Of a DNA stretch of 64,000 nucleotides, positions 49,586 to 58,376 are shown one piece after another; position 1 is the first letter of the stretch, and each line of letters opens with the position of its first letter. Origin of the DNA: Bacillota bacterium (lineage in GTDB: Bacteria > Bacillota > Clostridia > Christensenellales > SZUA-584); NCBI GenBank assembly GCA_023460085.1, contig JAEWRI010000044.1:162463-226462 (forward strand), written 5' to 3'. The notes below the pieces were generated by a model, which saw only the letters and a program-made list of their open reading frames with translations, searched no databases and had not been told where the DNA came from. A program made the position numbers and the translations under genes.

Positions 49586-50929
49586 ATGGAGCAGAGCATC
49601 AGTACAGGCCGGAAAGTGCTGTACGGCGCGGGCGATATCATGGGCACTGTAGCGTTTACCATTACGGCAACGTTCCTGTTGTTCTATTTTACCGAGGTCA
49701 TGGGAATCCCTGCATTCCTGGCTGGGCTGATTATCTTTCTGGGCAGCTTCTGGGACGCCGTCACCGATCCGCTCGCGGGGTATCTCTCCGACAAGACGCG
49801 CACACGGTTTGGCCGGCGGCGGCCGTATTTTCTCGCCATGGCGCTGCCCATCGGAATCACGTTTGTGCTCATCTTCTCGGTGCCTGTGGGGCTGGCGCTT
49901 GCCTGGAAATTCACGCTTTGCACGCTGGCATACCTCGCCTTTATGACTGCCTCCACTTTTTATATGGTGCCGTACCTCGCGTTCGGCATGGAGATAGAAC
50001 GCAGCTACGACGGGCGTACCTCGGTAACCGCATGGCGCATGTTCTTTTCCATCGCGTTCGGATTGGTGGCGTTGGTCGTCCCTCCGATGATATGGGACTC
50101 CGCGCCCATCGTTTCAAAGGGGTACTTTGTTATGGCGCTGATATTTGCAGTGCCCATTGCACTCTCGCCGTTGTTTCCCTTTTTTGCGTGGCGCGAGCCC
50201 ACGGAACTGCCGGTTCATCAAAGCCACTTTTCCGAGGACTTCAAAAGCGCACTGAAGAGCCGTGATTTCCGCAAGGGTGCCGTCGTCTACATCACTTCGT
50301 GGGTAGGCATCGGCGCGGTGGAGGCCGTGCTGCTGTACTACTTCAAATATGTCGTCGACCTGTATGAAGATTTCTCGCTGGTTGCGGGCGTCATGTTCGG
50401 TGTGGCGATACTCGCACTGCCGCTGTGGGTATTCTTAAGCAAGAAGCTCGACAAACGAAAGGCTTTTATCATCGGCGCTGCGGGCTTCGCCGTATTGCTG
50501 TGCGCACTGCTGCTGTCCGCCTCCGCGGTACGGACGATACTTTGGGGGCTCGTACCTCTGCTGGGCGTTGCGCTTTCCTCGCTGCACGTCATGCCCACGG
50601 CAATACTCCCCGAAGCCATTGAAGCCGCTTCGTCCGGCAAAAGCGGCGAAGGCGCACACTACGGTATCCTTACCTTCATCCACAAGACGATCAATGGGCT
50701 GGCAATATGGGGAATATCGGGCATACTCGCGCTGGCGGGCTTCATCCCCTCTGAGGAGAATGTTTTTGTGGCGCAGCCCCAATCCGCCATCGACACGATC
50801 CACATCATCATCGCCATCGTGCCCATTGTACTGCTCGTCTTCGGCATCGTGGCGGCGGCACGCTTCGGGATCGGGCGGGACGGCCTGCGGAAGAACAGCC
50901 TGAAACCATCGGAAGGAGATGACGCATGA
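49586..50929 (+). CDS. MFS transporter, glycoside-pentoside-hexuronide type
   Basis: The protein has 447 residues and twelve helices. The GPH/MFS_2 features are DIMGTVAFTITATFLLFYFTE, DAVTDPLAGYLSDKTRTRFGRRRPYF (helix 2-3 loop) and YLAFGMEIERSYDGRTSV. The family imports sugars with cations, but many members have unknown substrates. AAGGAGG lies 4-5 bases before the ATG. The next gene, a GNAT-like protein, overlaps by 4 bases (ATGA), so transporter and acetyltransferase-like protein are coupled. Confidence 0.9.
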   Translation: MEQSISTGRKVLYGAGDIMGTVAFTITATFLLFYFTEVMGIPAFLAGLIIFLGSFWDAVTDPLAGYLSDKTRTRFGRRRPYFLAMALPIGITFVLIFSVPVGLALAWKFTLCTLAYLAFMTASTFYMVPYLAFGMEIERSYDGRTSVTAWRMFFSIAFGLVALVVPPMIWDSAPIVSKGYFVMALIFAVPIALSPLFPFFAWREPTELPVHQSHFSEDFKSALKSRDFRKGAVVYITSWVGIGAVEAVLLYYFKYVVDLYEDFSLVAGVMFGVAILALPLWVFLSKKLDKRKAFIIGAAGFAVLLCALLLSASAVRTILWGLVPLLGVALSSLHVMPTAILPEAIEAASSGKSGEGAHYGILTFIHKTINGLAIWGISGILALAGFIPSEENVFVAQPQSAIDTIHIIIAIVPIVLLVFGIVAAARFGIGRDGLRKNSLKPSEGDDA

Positions 50930-52044
50930 TGGACATTACCGTACGCCGCATTGATAAATCGGAAATGGGGCGTTTCCTGCGCCTGCCCTTTCGGCTGTAC
51001 AAAAGCGACCCGCATTGGGTACCGCCGCTGTTCTCCGAAATGAAGTCGATGCTCGACACGGAAAAGAATCACTTTCTCGGCGACAGCCGCCCGGCATATT
51101 TCATGGCCTTCCGGGGCAATCGAGCCGTCGCGCGCGTACTGGCGGGCTACAACAAACCCATGTCGGAGAAGACCGGCGTGCCCAACGGCTACTTTGCACT
51201 GTTTGAAGCGGCGGACGAGGAGAGCGGCCTCGCGGTACTAAACGCTGCCGCCGACTACTGCAAGTCCCTCGGCGCGGCTCGCTTCTTCGGACCGCAGTCC
51301 CCCACCAACGGCGAGGAAGAGCGCGCGCTGCTCATCGAGGGCTTCGGCTTTCCGCCGGTGCTGTACACCGCCTACAACCCGGAGTGGTATCAGAACGTGT
51401 TCATACGCTTCGGCATGGAGAAATCCAACGATTTGCTGGCCTTTCTTCTCGAAACCGACAAGCTGCCGCTCGACCGCTTCCGCAAAATCGTGCACTATGC
51501 CGAGCAGCGCTACGGCTTCCACGCGGACCGCATCGATATGAACCACCTGGAGGGTGAGCTGCGCGACATACAGCGCATACTTCAGGAAGCCGCCATCGAC
51601 GAATGGGATACTGGCATCCCTTCGTGGGAACTCATCGAGCAAACGGCGGGCGCAATGAAGACGCTGGCCGATCCTGACTTCGTCTATATCGTACGCACCA
51701 ACGAAGGCCGTCCTCTTGCTTTCGTCGTAAGCGTGCCCAATTATAACGAGGCGCTCATTCACATGAATGGGCGTATGCTGCCCTTTGGCGTATTCAAATT
51801 CCTGCGTTGGCGTAAACGTATCACTGGGCTGCGCATACTCATGCAGTTCTCCGTACGCGACTTTGAGGGCAAAGGCGCGGTTTCATCCGCTTACCTCGCC
51901 ATCATGGAAAAAGCGATTCAGAAGGGCTACCGATGGGGCGAGGCCTCCACCATCGGAGAAGAAAACATCCGCTCACTGCAGGCCGTAGAGGGCGCAGGCG
52001 GTAAGGTCTACCGCCGCTATCGGTGGTTCGAAAAAGCGCTGTAA
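50926..52044 (+). CDS. GNAT-like N-acetyltransferase-fold protein
   Basis: The protein has 372 residues. It has an N-terminal YKSDPHWVPPLFSEMKSMLD and KNHFLGDSRPAYFMAFRGN, and a C-terminal half with ISSYL-type acetyltransferase strands (SAYLAIMEKAIQKGYRWGEAS, EENIRSL). The pattern matches the YghO-like GNAT relatives, of unknown substrate. The gene starts within the MFS stop codon. Its distance to the downstream GntR gene (about 140 bases) suggests the end of this transcript. Confidence 0.8.
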   Translation: MMDITVRRIDKSEMGRFLRLPFRLYKSDPHWVPPLFSEMKSMLDTEKNHFLGDSRPAYFMAFRGNRAVARVLAGYNKPMSEKTGVPNGYFALFEAADEESGLAVLNAAADYCKSLGAARFFGPQSPTNGEEERALLIEGFGFPPVLYTAYNPEWYQNVFIRFGMEKSNDLLAFLLETDKLPLDRFRKIVHYAEQRYGFHADRIDMNHLEGELRDIQRILQEAAIDEWDTGIPSWELIEQTAGAMKTLADPDFVYIVRTNEGRPLAFVVSVPNYNEALIHMNGRMLPFGVFKFLRWRKRITGLRILMQFSVRDFEGKGAVSSAYLAIMEKAIQKGYRWGEASTIGEENIRSLQAVEGAGGKVYRRYRWFEKAL

Positions 52045-52117
52045 CCGCAAATCGTGTGCCCCGCAGCCGCGGGGCTTTTAATTTGGACGCATATTGCATT
52101 TCATGTCGAAATATGGT

Positions 52118-52144
52118 ACTGTTGGCTGGTGGCCAGTCCACAGT
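52118..52144. promoter_or_regulatory. Candidate operator upstream of the GntR gene
   Basis: A 27-base imperfect inverted repeat begins ACTGT and ends ACAGT, with TGG/CCA near the centre; most positions of the two arms are complementary. It lies 42 bases before the regulator start and could be its own binding site. Confidence 0.4.
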
Positions 52145-52186
52145 TCTATTTTCATCGTTACACCATATGAATATACGGGAGCGGTT

Positions 52187-52903
52187 ATGGGCGTATCGTT
52201 TCACCGGCTGAACAACCTCAGCGTCAAGGAAAGCATACTCCGTGAGCTTGAAAGAAGCATACTTTCGGGCGACCTTCAGCCGGGTGACAGACTGCCGCCC
52301 GAGCGCGAGCTGGCCGCCGCCATGGGCGTCAGCCGCAGCCTCGTGAACCTCGCCATACTGGAAATGGAAAGCCGCGGCTTCGTGCGCATTGTACCCCGGC
52401 ATGGCACCCTCGTCAACGATTACAAGAAGCAGGGAACGCCGCAGATGCTGCTGTCTCTGATGAACTTTGATTCGGACAAAATGGACTGGTCGTTGTTCGG
52501 CAACATGATGGATACGCGCAGTCTGCTGGAATGCGAGTGCACACGGCTGGCGGTGAAAAGCGCCACGGGCCCGGACATCGCGGCCATCCGAAGCGCGCTG
52601 TATGACATGGAACAGGCGCAAAACGCGGAAGCCTTTGTGGACGGGAATTTCCGCTTTCACCATGCCCTCACCGTAGCTTCGGGCAACGCGGTTTACGCCA
52701 TGATCTTCAACTCCTTCGGGCACGCGCTACACTTCTTTATCCGTCAGTACTTCTCCGGCGACAGCCGCCGTGACGAGTCGCTGCACTCCCACCGGGCGCT
52801 GCTGGACGCGCTGGAACGCAGGGACGAAGCCGCCGCAATGGACGCCATCCGCCGTACGCTGAACGCGGGCATCGCCGTACTCTCCGATATTTTCAAGCCA
52901 TAA
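52187..52903 (+). CDS. FadR-subfamily GntR transcription regulator
   Basis: The protein has 238 residues. The N-terminal winged helix is typical: SVKESILRELERSILSGDLQPGDRLPPERELAAAMGVSRS and GFVRIVPRHGTLV. The C-terminal all-helical FCD domain has metal-ligand-like positions around FRFHHALTVASGN and SLHSHRALLDALE. It probably binds a carboxylate or fatty-acid-like effector. The ATG at 52187 is preceded by GGGAG. Four metabolic genes follow at once on the same strand, and it likely controls them. Confidence 0.92.
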   Translation: MGVSFHRLNNLSVKESILRELERSILSGDLQPGDRLPPERELAAAMGVSRSLVNLAILEMESRGFVRIVPRHGTLVNDYKKQGTPQMLLSLMNFDSDKMDWSLFGNMMDTRSLLECECTRLAVKSATGPDIAAIRSALYDMEQAQNAEAFVDGNFRFHHALTVASGNAVYAMIFNSFGHALHFFIRQYFSGDSRRDESLHSHRALLDALERRDEAAAMDAIRRTLNAGIAVLSDIFKP

Positions 52904-52936
52904 CTTTTCAAATATCACGAAAGGGTGTGGTCTGTT

Positions 52937-54469
52937 TTGAAAAACGCATACGACGTTGTCGTCATCGGCGCGGGCAACGGCGGTCTTTCCGCTGCCGCCA
53001 CGATGGCCAAAAATGGCCTGAGTACGCTGCTCGTGGAGCAGCACAACCTTCCCGGAGGCTTCGCCACCAGCTTTACCCGAGGACGATTCGAATTCGAGCC
53101 GTCGCTGCACGAGCTGTGCGACGTGGGTTCGGCGGAAGAACCGGGCGAAGTGCGCCGCCTGCTGGGCGGCCTCGGAGTGCAGGTGGACTGGGTGCCCATA
53201 CCGGAGGCGTACCGCGTGATCACCATCGCCGAGGACAGAGAAAACCTCGACGTCACGATGCCCTTTGGCGTCAAGGATTACATCGACGCGATGGAACGGT
53301 ATGTACCCGGCAGCCGCCCTTCGATGGAGAAGTTCATCACGCTGTGCGAGGCCATCATGGATGCGCTTGCGTACATCGGGAAGTCCTCCGGCAAGGCCGA
53401 TCCCAAGGTGATGATGAAGGAGCACCCGAATTTTCTGAAGTGCGGCGGATACAGCGTGGATCGCGTACTGAAGGCACTGCACATGCCGGCGAAGGCGCGC
53501 CGCATACTCAGCGCCTATTGGTGCTATCTCGGCGTGGACACCGATAGACTCAATTTCGCCATCTATGCGGCCATGGTCTACAAGTACCTGACGCGCGGGG
53601 CGTACATCCCGAGGCAGCGCTCACACGAGCTGTCCGCCGCGATGGACAAACGCATCCGCCAGTTGGGCGGCGACATCTGGTACAATACCCGCGCCGAAAA
53701 GATACTCATGAAGGACGGCCGGGTGACGGGCGTTGTCACAACGCACGGCGAGATTGCCTGTAAGCACGTCGTCGCGTGCTGCTCGCCCAACGCCGTCATC
53801 GGCTCCATGTTGGATCCGGACGACGTGCCGGAAAACGCGCGGCGCATGACCAACGCGCGCTCCTTCGGAGGGCGCGGCTTCGTGCTGTACCTGGGACTCA
53901 ATCGCACCGCGGAACAGCTGGGACTGAAGGATTACAGCTACTTTATCTACGAGTCGCTCAATACGCGCAAGGAATATGCGCGCGCAAAAGGCTTCAGCGA
54001 TCACCCCATGCAGGCCACCGTCTGCCTGAACGCGGCCAATCCCAGCTGCTCTCCCGAAGGAACGTGCATCATGAGCTTTACCACGCTCTATACCGAAGAC
54101 GCATGGGGCGGCGTCAGCGCGGACGAATACGTCGCCCGAAAGCGCGATGTAGCGCAAAAACTTATCCGCGACTTTGAGGCGCATGTGGGCGTGCAGATTT
54201 CGCCTTACATCGAAGAGATTGAAATCGCAACCCCCGCGACGATGGCGCGCTACACGCTGAACCCGCAGGGGACGATATACGCCTATGAATGCAGCGACTG
54301 GGATACGATGCTCGCCCGGCTGATGATGCTGAAGGATGACAACGTGCTGCCAGGCATTCGCTTTGCGGGCGGCTACGGGCCGCGTGTATACGGCTACAGC
54401 TCCACCTACCTCAATGGCGAGCTGACCGCCAGGCTGACGATGGCGGATATGAAGGAGGCAGCAAAATGA
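52937..54469 (+). CDS. FAD-dependent oxidoreductase, phytoene-dehydrogenase-like
   Basis: The protein has 510 residues. The dinucleotide-binding fold is YDVVVIGAGNGGLSAAATMA with VEQHNLPGGFATSF. The C-terminus has the second FAD-binding block (GIRFAGGYGPRVYGYSSTYL). COG1233-type proteins saturate or desaturate isoprenoid or fatty substrates. The start is the TTG at 52937, about 11 bases after AAAGGG; a GTG at 52925 directly adjoins that site. The stop codon overlaps the ATG of an Fe-S flavoreductase, which may provide electrons. Confidence 0.88.
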   Translation: MKNAYDVVVIGAGNGGLSAAATMAKNGLSTLLVEQHNLPGGFATSFTRGRFEFEPSLHELCDVGSAEEPGEVRRLLGGLGVQVDWVPIPEAYRVITIAEDRENLDVTMPFGVKDYIDAMERYVPGSRPSMEKFITLCEAIMDALAYIGKSSGKADPKVMMKEHPNFLKCGGYSVDRVLKALHMPAKARRILSAYWCYLGVDTDRLNFAIYAAMVYKYLTRGAYIPRQRSHELSAAMDKRIRQLGGDIWYNTRAEKILMKDGRVTGVVTTHGEIACKHVVACCSPNAVIGSMLDPDDVPENARRMTNARSFGGRGFVLYLGLNRTAEQLGLKDYSYFIYESLNTRKEYARAKGFSDHPMQATVCLNAANPSCSPEGTCIMSFTTLYTEDAWGGVSADEYVARKRDVAQKLIRDFEAHVGVQISPYIEEIEIATPATMARYTLNPQGTIYAYECSDWDTMLARLMMLKDDNVLPGIRFAGGYGPRVYGYSSTYLNGELTARLTMADMKEAAK

Positions 54470-55659
54470 AGCAGTTCAAATTTCACGTCAAGCCCATCGG
54501 CCTGTTCGACATGCTGCATTTCAAAAAACTCGTTCCGAACCGTGCGCGAAAATTCTCGGAGGCTTCGCCGGAAGCCGTAACCGCCCGCTACGGCGTCAAC
54601 CGGCTGGCGGATGCGCTTCATCCTGCCGTACAGCAGGCAACGGTAACGGAGGTGATTTCACAGGGTGACCTTGCCAAAACATACATCCTCTCCGGAAAGA
54701 GCCTCGCGCCCTTCCGCGCGGGTCAGTACGTCTCCGTCCGGCTGAAGATTGGCGCCGCGGTGCTGACGCGGCCTTACTCCATTTCGAGCTCGCCGAAGCT
54801 GGCCGCGGAAGGCAAATACGCCATTACGGTGAAACGCACGGCAAACGGCTTTGCGGCGGACCGGATACTCTCTGAGTGGGCGGTGGGCACACCCGTAACG
54901 CTTTCCGGGCCGCAGGGTACGTTCTATTACGAGCCTCTGCGCGACGCGCGGCACGTGGTGGCGCTTGCGGGCGGCAGCGGCATTACGCCGTTCCTCTCTA
55001 TGGCCTGCGCCATCCGCGACGGGCTGGAAGACTTCCGTATGACGCTGCTCTACGGCAGCTGCCGCGAGGACGATATCCTGTTCCGTCAGGAGCTGGACGG
55101 CATTGAAAAAGCGACCTGCGGCAAGGTAAAGGTGGTGCACGTGCTCTCCGAGGAGCAGCGCGAATGCTTCGAGCACGGCTTCATCACCGCGGATTTGATC
55201 CGCAAGCACGGCGGCGACGCACCGTTCAGCGTCTTCCTTTGCGGCCCGGCGGCGATGTACGCCTTCGCGGAGAAGGAACTCGCGAAGCTTGGACTGGAGC
55301 GCAAATTCATTCGGCGCGAGCTGCTTGCCGCGCCGTCCTCTCCCGCAGACATCACGGGCTATCCCGGCGACGCCGCGAAGGCGTATTCGCTGACTGTAAC
55401 ACGCTTCGGGGAGACAACAACGGTGCCGATGCGCGCATCCGAAGCGGTGCTGGCGGCGCTGGAGCGCGCGGGGGTTGAAGCTCCCTCACGCTGCCGCGGC
55501 GGCGAATGCGGCTGGTGCCGCGCGCGTCTCGATAAGGGCGAGATTTTTATCCCGCCGCAGCTTGAGGCGCGGCGCATGGCCGATATCGCCACAGGTCATA
55601 TCCATCCCTGCTGTGCTTATCCGCTCTCCGACCTCGCCATCGAAATCTGGCCGGAATAG
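54466..55659 (+). CDS. Ferredoxin-NADP-reductase-type oxidoreductase with 2Fe-2S domain
   Basis: The protein has 397 residues. After about 60 unusual N-terminal residues comes the FAD domain (LTRPYSISSSP), then the NAD(P) domain (VVALAGGSGITPFLSMAC, SVFLCGPAAMYAF). The last 90 residues are a plant-type 2Fe-2S ferredoxin with ligands in CRGGECGWCRARL and a fourth Cys near HIHPCCAYPLS. This order (FAD, NAD, Fe-S) is that of phthalate-dioxygenase-reductase relatives. It probably shuttles electrons from NAD(P)H to the preceding FAD enzyme. Start and stop are coupled to neighbours by 4-base overlap and a 9-base gap. Confidence 0.9.
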   Translation: MKQFKFHVKPIGLFDMLHFKKLVPNRARKFSEASPEAVTARYGVNRLADALHPAVQQATVTEVISQGDLAKTYILSGKSLAPFRAGQYVSVRLKIGAAVLTRPYSISSSPKLAAEGKYAITVKRTANGFAADRILSEWAVGTPVTLSGPQGTFYYEPLRDARHVVALAGGSGITPFLSMACAIRDGLEDFRMTLLYGSCREDDILFRQELDGIEKATCGKVKVVHVLSEEQRECFEHGFITADLIRKHGGDAPFSVFLCGPAAMYAFAEKELAKLGLERKFIRRELLAAPSSPADITGYPGDAAKAYSLTVTRFGETTTVPMRASEAVLAALERAGVEAPSRCRGGECGWCRARLDKGEIFIPPQLEARRMADIATGHIHPCCAYPLSDLAIEIWPE

Positions 55660-55668
55660 GAGGGCATC

Positions 55669-56355
55669 ATGGCACAATACTGGTATCTGTTCGTACTGTG
55701 CGGGTGCGTACTCGAAGCTGTTTTCATCGGCTTTGAGTACGGCAAGCGCCCCATTCCCGCGGTGGTGCTGAAGGGCCTCGCCTCGGCGTTCTTCGTGCTG
55801 CTGGGCTTTGCGCTGCTCCCCGTATGTGAAGACGCGCGGTTTGCGCTGCTCGTTTCCGCGGGCCTCGTGCTGGGGGCGCTGGGCGACGTGCTGCTCAATA
55901 TTCGCGTGTTGGCGGGCAAGGCGGCGCAAAAGGTATTCATGGCAGGCATCGCCGCCTTTCTGGCAGGCCATATACTCTACATCGCGGCCTTGCTGACGCG
56001 CGGTTCCGACGCGCTGTGGATAGGATTGCCCGCCTGCGCTGTGCTGTCCGTCGCGCTGCTGCCATTCTTCATACTGCGCCGAATCGAAGTGGAAGGCAAG
56101 CTGAAAAGCTTTGGCATTATCTACGTCGCGCTGGTGCTGCTGATGGCAGGCTGCGCGGGAGGACTGCTGGTGTTGCATCCCTATAACGAAGGGCATCTGC
56201 TGTTTACCATCGGCGCCGTGCTGTTTGCGCTGAGCGACGTCATTCTCATCTTCCATCTGTTTGGGAAAAAGAAGCACCGGGCATTCCGCGCGCTCAACCT
56301 GTCCGCCTACTACATCGGGCAGCTGCTGATCGCCGTCAGCCTGATGCGGCTGTAA
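55669..56355 (+). CDS. YhhN family lysoplasmalogenase-like membrane protein
   Basis: The protein has 228 residues and about eight helices. It carries the YhhN/TMEM86 marks: ALGDVLLNIRVL, GIAAFLAGHILYIAAL, ALSDVILIF and YYIGQLLIAVSLMRL. The human relative TMEM86B hydrolyses the vinyl-ether bond of lysoplasmalogens. Some anaerobic Clostridia make plasmalogens, so such an activity is plausible. A ribosome site (AGGAGGGC) lies upstream. It is the third enzyme gene of the GntR cluster. Confidence 0.88.
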   Translation: MAQYWYLFVLCGCVLEAVFIGFEYGKRPIPAVVLKGLASAFFVLLGFALLPVCEDARFALLVSAGLVLGALGDVLLNIRVLAGKAAQKVFMAGIAAFLAGHILYIAALLTRGSDALWIGLPACAVLSVALLPFFILRRIEVEGKLKSFGIIYVALVLLMAGCAGGLLVLHPYNEGHLLFTIGAVLFALSDVILIFHLFGKKKHRAFRALNLSAYYIGQLLIAVSLMRL

Positions 56356-56365
56356 GGAGGGCTGT

Positions 56366-58306
56366 ATGAAACCGAAGATCAGGAAACCGCTGATAGCGCT
56401 CATCGTCTGCCTGCTTGTGATGACTGCGTCGATGAGCGCGGCGTATGCGCTCACGACGGACTTTGGACGCGTCGATGTATCGTCATGGAGCTTCGAGACG
56501 GACGAAGGCGTGATCGCAGGCAAGCTCTATGTGCCGGATACCGCCACGACGGAAACGCCTGCTCCCGCCGTACTGCTTATCCATGGGTATCAAAACGACA
56601 AAGACACCTCCAGCGCCTACGCTATTGAACTGGCGCGCAGAGGCATCGTGGCGCTTTGCATCGACGCATACGGCCACGGCGATACCACCACAGGGCTGAA
56701 GGCGCGCGGCTATACGCGCCACAAGCTGCCGGACTGGAACGTAACGGTCAGCGGCCCGGAGCGCTTTCTCATCATGATGAGCTTTTCCACGATGGACTTC
56801 TACACGCTGTCGGACGTTCAGGAAAGCGGTATGGACAGCTCGATGGGTGCGCGCGTTGCGTGGAAGGTGCTGGAGGCAATGCCTTTCGTCGACGCGGACA
56901 ACATGGGTGTTACGGGACATTCCATGGGCACATGGGCAGCGTGGAGTGTCGCTGAGACCTACCAGAACCACAAGGCAGTGGTGCTGCAGTGCGGCGAGCT
57001 TTTCCCTTCCGGCTACTATGACAGCGAAAATATCCATTTCAATAATGTACTGCTGCTGCAGGCGAAAATCGAGGAGTTCACGGCGTTCACCGACTACACG
57101 CACTCCACCGACGGCCTGATGGAAACTGAGCTGCGCTACCACGAATTTGCCGGGCAGGACAGCCCCATCAGCTGGGATACGACCTACGGCAGCTTTGCGA
57201 ACGGATCCGCGCGGCGCATCCAGCTGCTGGACACCAACCACCGGCTCACAACCGTATCGCACGAAGGCATCGCAACCGCGATGGGCTGGTTCTCGCAGGC
57301 CTTTGACCAAAACCCTGCAATCTCTCCGGATAACCAGATTGCCTTCTGGAAAGAGGCGCTCACACTCATCGGACTGCTCGCGGCGCTTGCGTCCACGCTG
57401 CCATTGCTGGTGCTGCTGACGAAAAGCAGATTCTTTGCCGCCGTGGCGCAGGCACTGCCCGACCGGCCCGAAACACGTCTGTCCCGCGGCAAGTGGTGGA
57501 AGGCTGCGCTCGTCGCCATACTCATCAGCGGCCTCTCGTATCCGTTCATTACACAGCTGGGCCATGGTCTTGTGCCGGTACCGGAAACCATATTCCGAAT
57601 GACGGCGGGTAACGGTGTGATCACATGGTTCCTGTTCCTTGCGCTGGTGGCTATCTTCATGCTGCATTACTGGCGCAAGCGCGGCACGGGCAAGCGCATG
57701 GGTGTAACGCTGTACGACCTCGGCCTCGCAAGTGAAGAGCGGCCCGACAAGCTTCCATGGGGTGTGATTGGCAAATCAGCGCTGCTCGCACTCATACTGG
57801 TGGCGGCAGTGTATGGCTTCACCTGCGCGTTCTCCGCGCTTTATGGGCTGGACTTCCGGTTTGTCTGGCCGCTGCTGAGGCCCTACAGCGGCAGCCGCGC
57901 GTGGCAGCTTCTTGTTTACCTGCCCTTCTATCTTCTGTTCTTTCTCGTCAACGGCGGCGTGAAGCTGTACGGACAGATGCGCCAGAAGCCGCTGGCCTCG
58001 CCCGCAAAAACGCAGCTGGTCTGGTGGCTGCGCTGCATCGTGGTGATGCTGGGCGGGCTTTTCCTCGTGGCGCTGGTGGAATATGTCCCCTATTTTCTCG
58101 GCATCGGAGCGGGCATGGACCTTCTCCTTTCGAGCACGTTCGGAGGGCCGTTCATTTCGTTCTTAATCGTGATTATCCCGCAGTTCATACTGTTCTTCTT
58201 CCTTTCCACTTATGCCTACAGGCGAACAGGGCGCGTATACGTCGGCTCTTTCCTGCTTGCTCTGCTGGGTGCCTGGGCCATAACCGCCGGTTCCACTTTC
58301 ATGTAA
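56366..58306 (+). CDS. Membrane-bound alpha/beta hydrolase
   Basis: The protein has 646 residues. An N-terminal signal anchor is followed by an alpha/beta hydrolase domain: LLIHGYQNDKDTSSAYAIEL (oxyanion region), CIDAYGHGDTT, and the nucleophile in VTGHSMGTWAAWS; the His is probably in LDTNHRLTTVSHEGIA. From about residue 330 there are seven or eight membrane helices. The catalytic domain is outside the membrane if the signal acts as an anchor. It probably hydrolyses a lipid or ester. It follows YhhN by 10 bases and ends the cluster before a terminator. Confidence 0.85.
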   Translation: MKPKIRKPLIALIVCLLVMTASMSAAYALTTDFGRVDVSSWSFETDEGVIAGKLYVPDTATTETPAPAVLLIHGYQNDKDTSSAYAIELARRGIVALCIDAYGHGDTTTGLKARGYTRHKLPDWNVTVSGPERFLIMMSFSTMDFYTLSDVQESGMDSSMGARVAWKVLEAMPFVDADNMGVTGHSMGTWAAWSVAETYQNHKAVVLQCGELFPSGYYDSENIHFNNVLLLQAKIEEFTAFTDYTHSTDGLMETELRYHEFAGQDSPISWDTTYGSFANGSARRIQLLDTNHRLTTVSHEGIATAMGWFSQAFDQNPAISPDNQIAFWKEALTLIGLLAALASTLPLLVLLTKSRFFAAVAQALPDRPETRLSRGKWWKAALVAILISGLSYPFITQLGHGLVPVPETIFRMTAGNGVITWFLFLALVAIFMLHYWRKRGTGKRMGVTLYDLGLASEERPDKLPWGVIGKSALLALILVAAVYGFTCAFSALYGLDFRFVWPLLRPYSGSRAWQLLVYLPFYLLFFLVNGGVKLYGQMRQKPLASPAKTQLVWWLRCIVVMLGGLFLVALVEYVPYFLGIGAGMDLLLSSTFGGPFISFLIVIIPQFILFFFLSTYAYRRTGRVYVGSFLLALLGAWAITAGSTFM

Positions 58307-58322
58307 ATACATCTCCTCACAC

Positions 58323-58366
58323 AAAAATAAGCCGTACACAGGTACCGCCTGCGCCGACTTATTTTT
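58323..58366. terminator. Bidirectional terminator between hydrolase and CotH genes
   Basis: AAAAATAAG and CTTATTTTT pair as the outer stem, with CAGG/CCTG inside. A/T runs on both sides suit both convergent transcripts. Confidence 0.85.
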
Positions 58367-58376
58367 ATGCAGTCTG

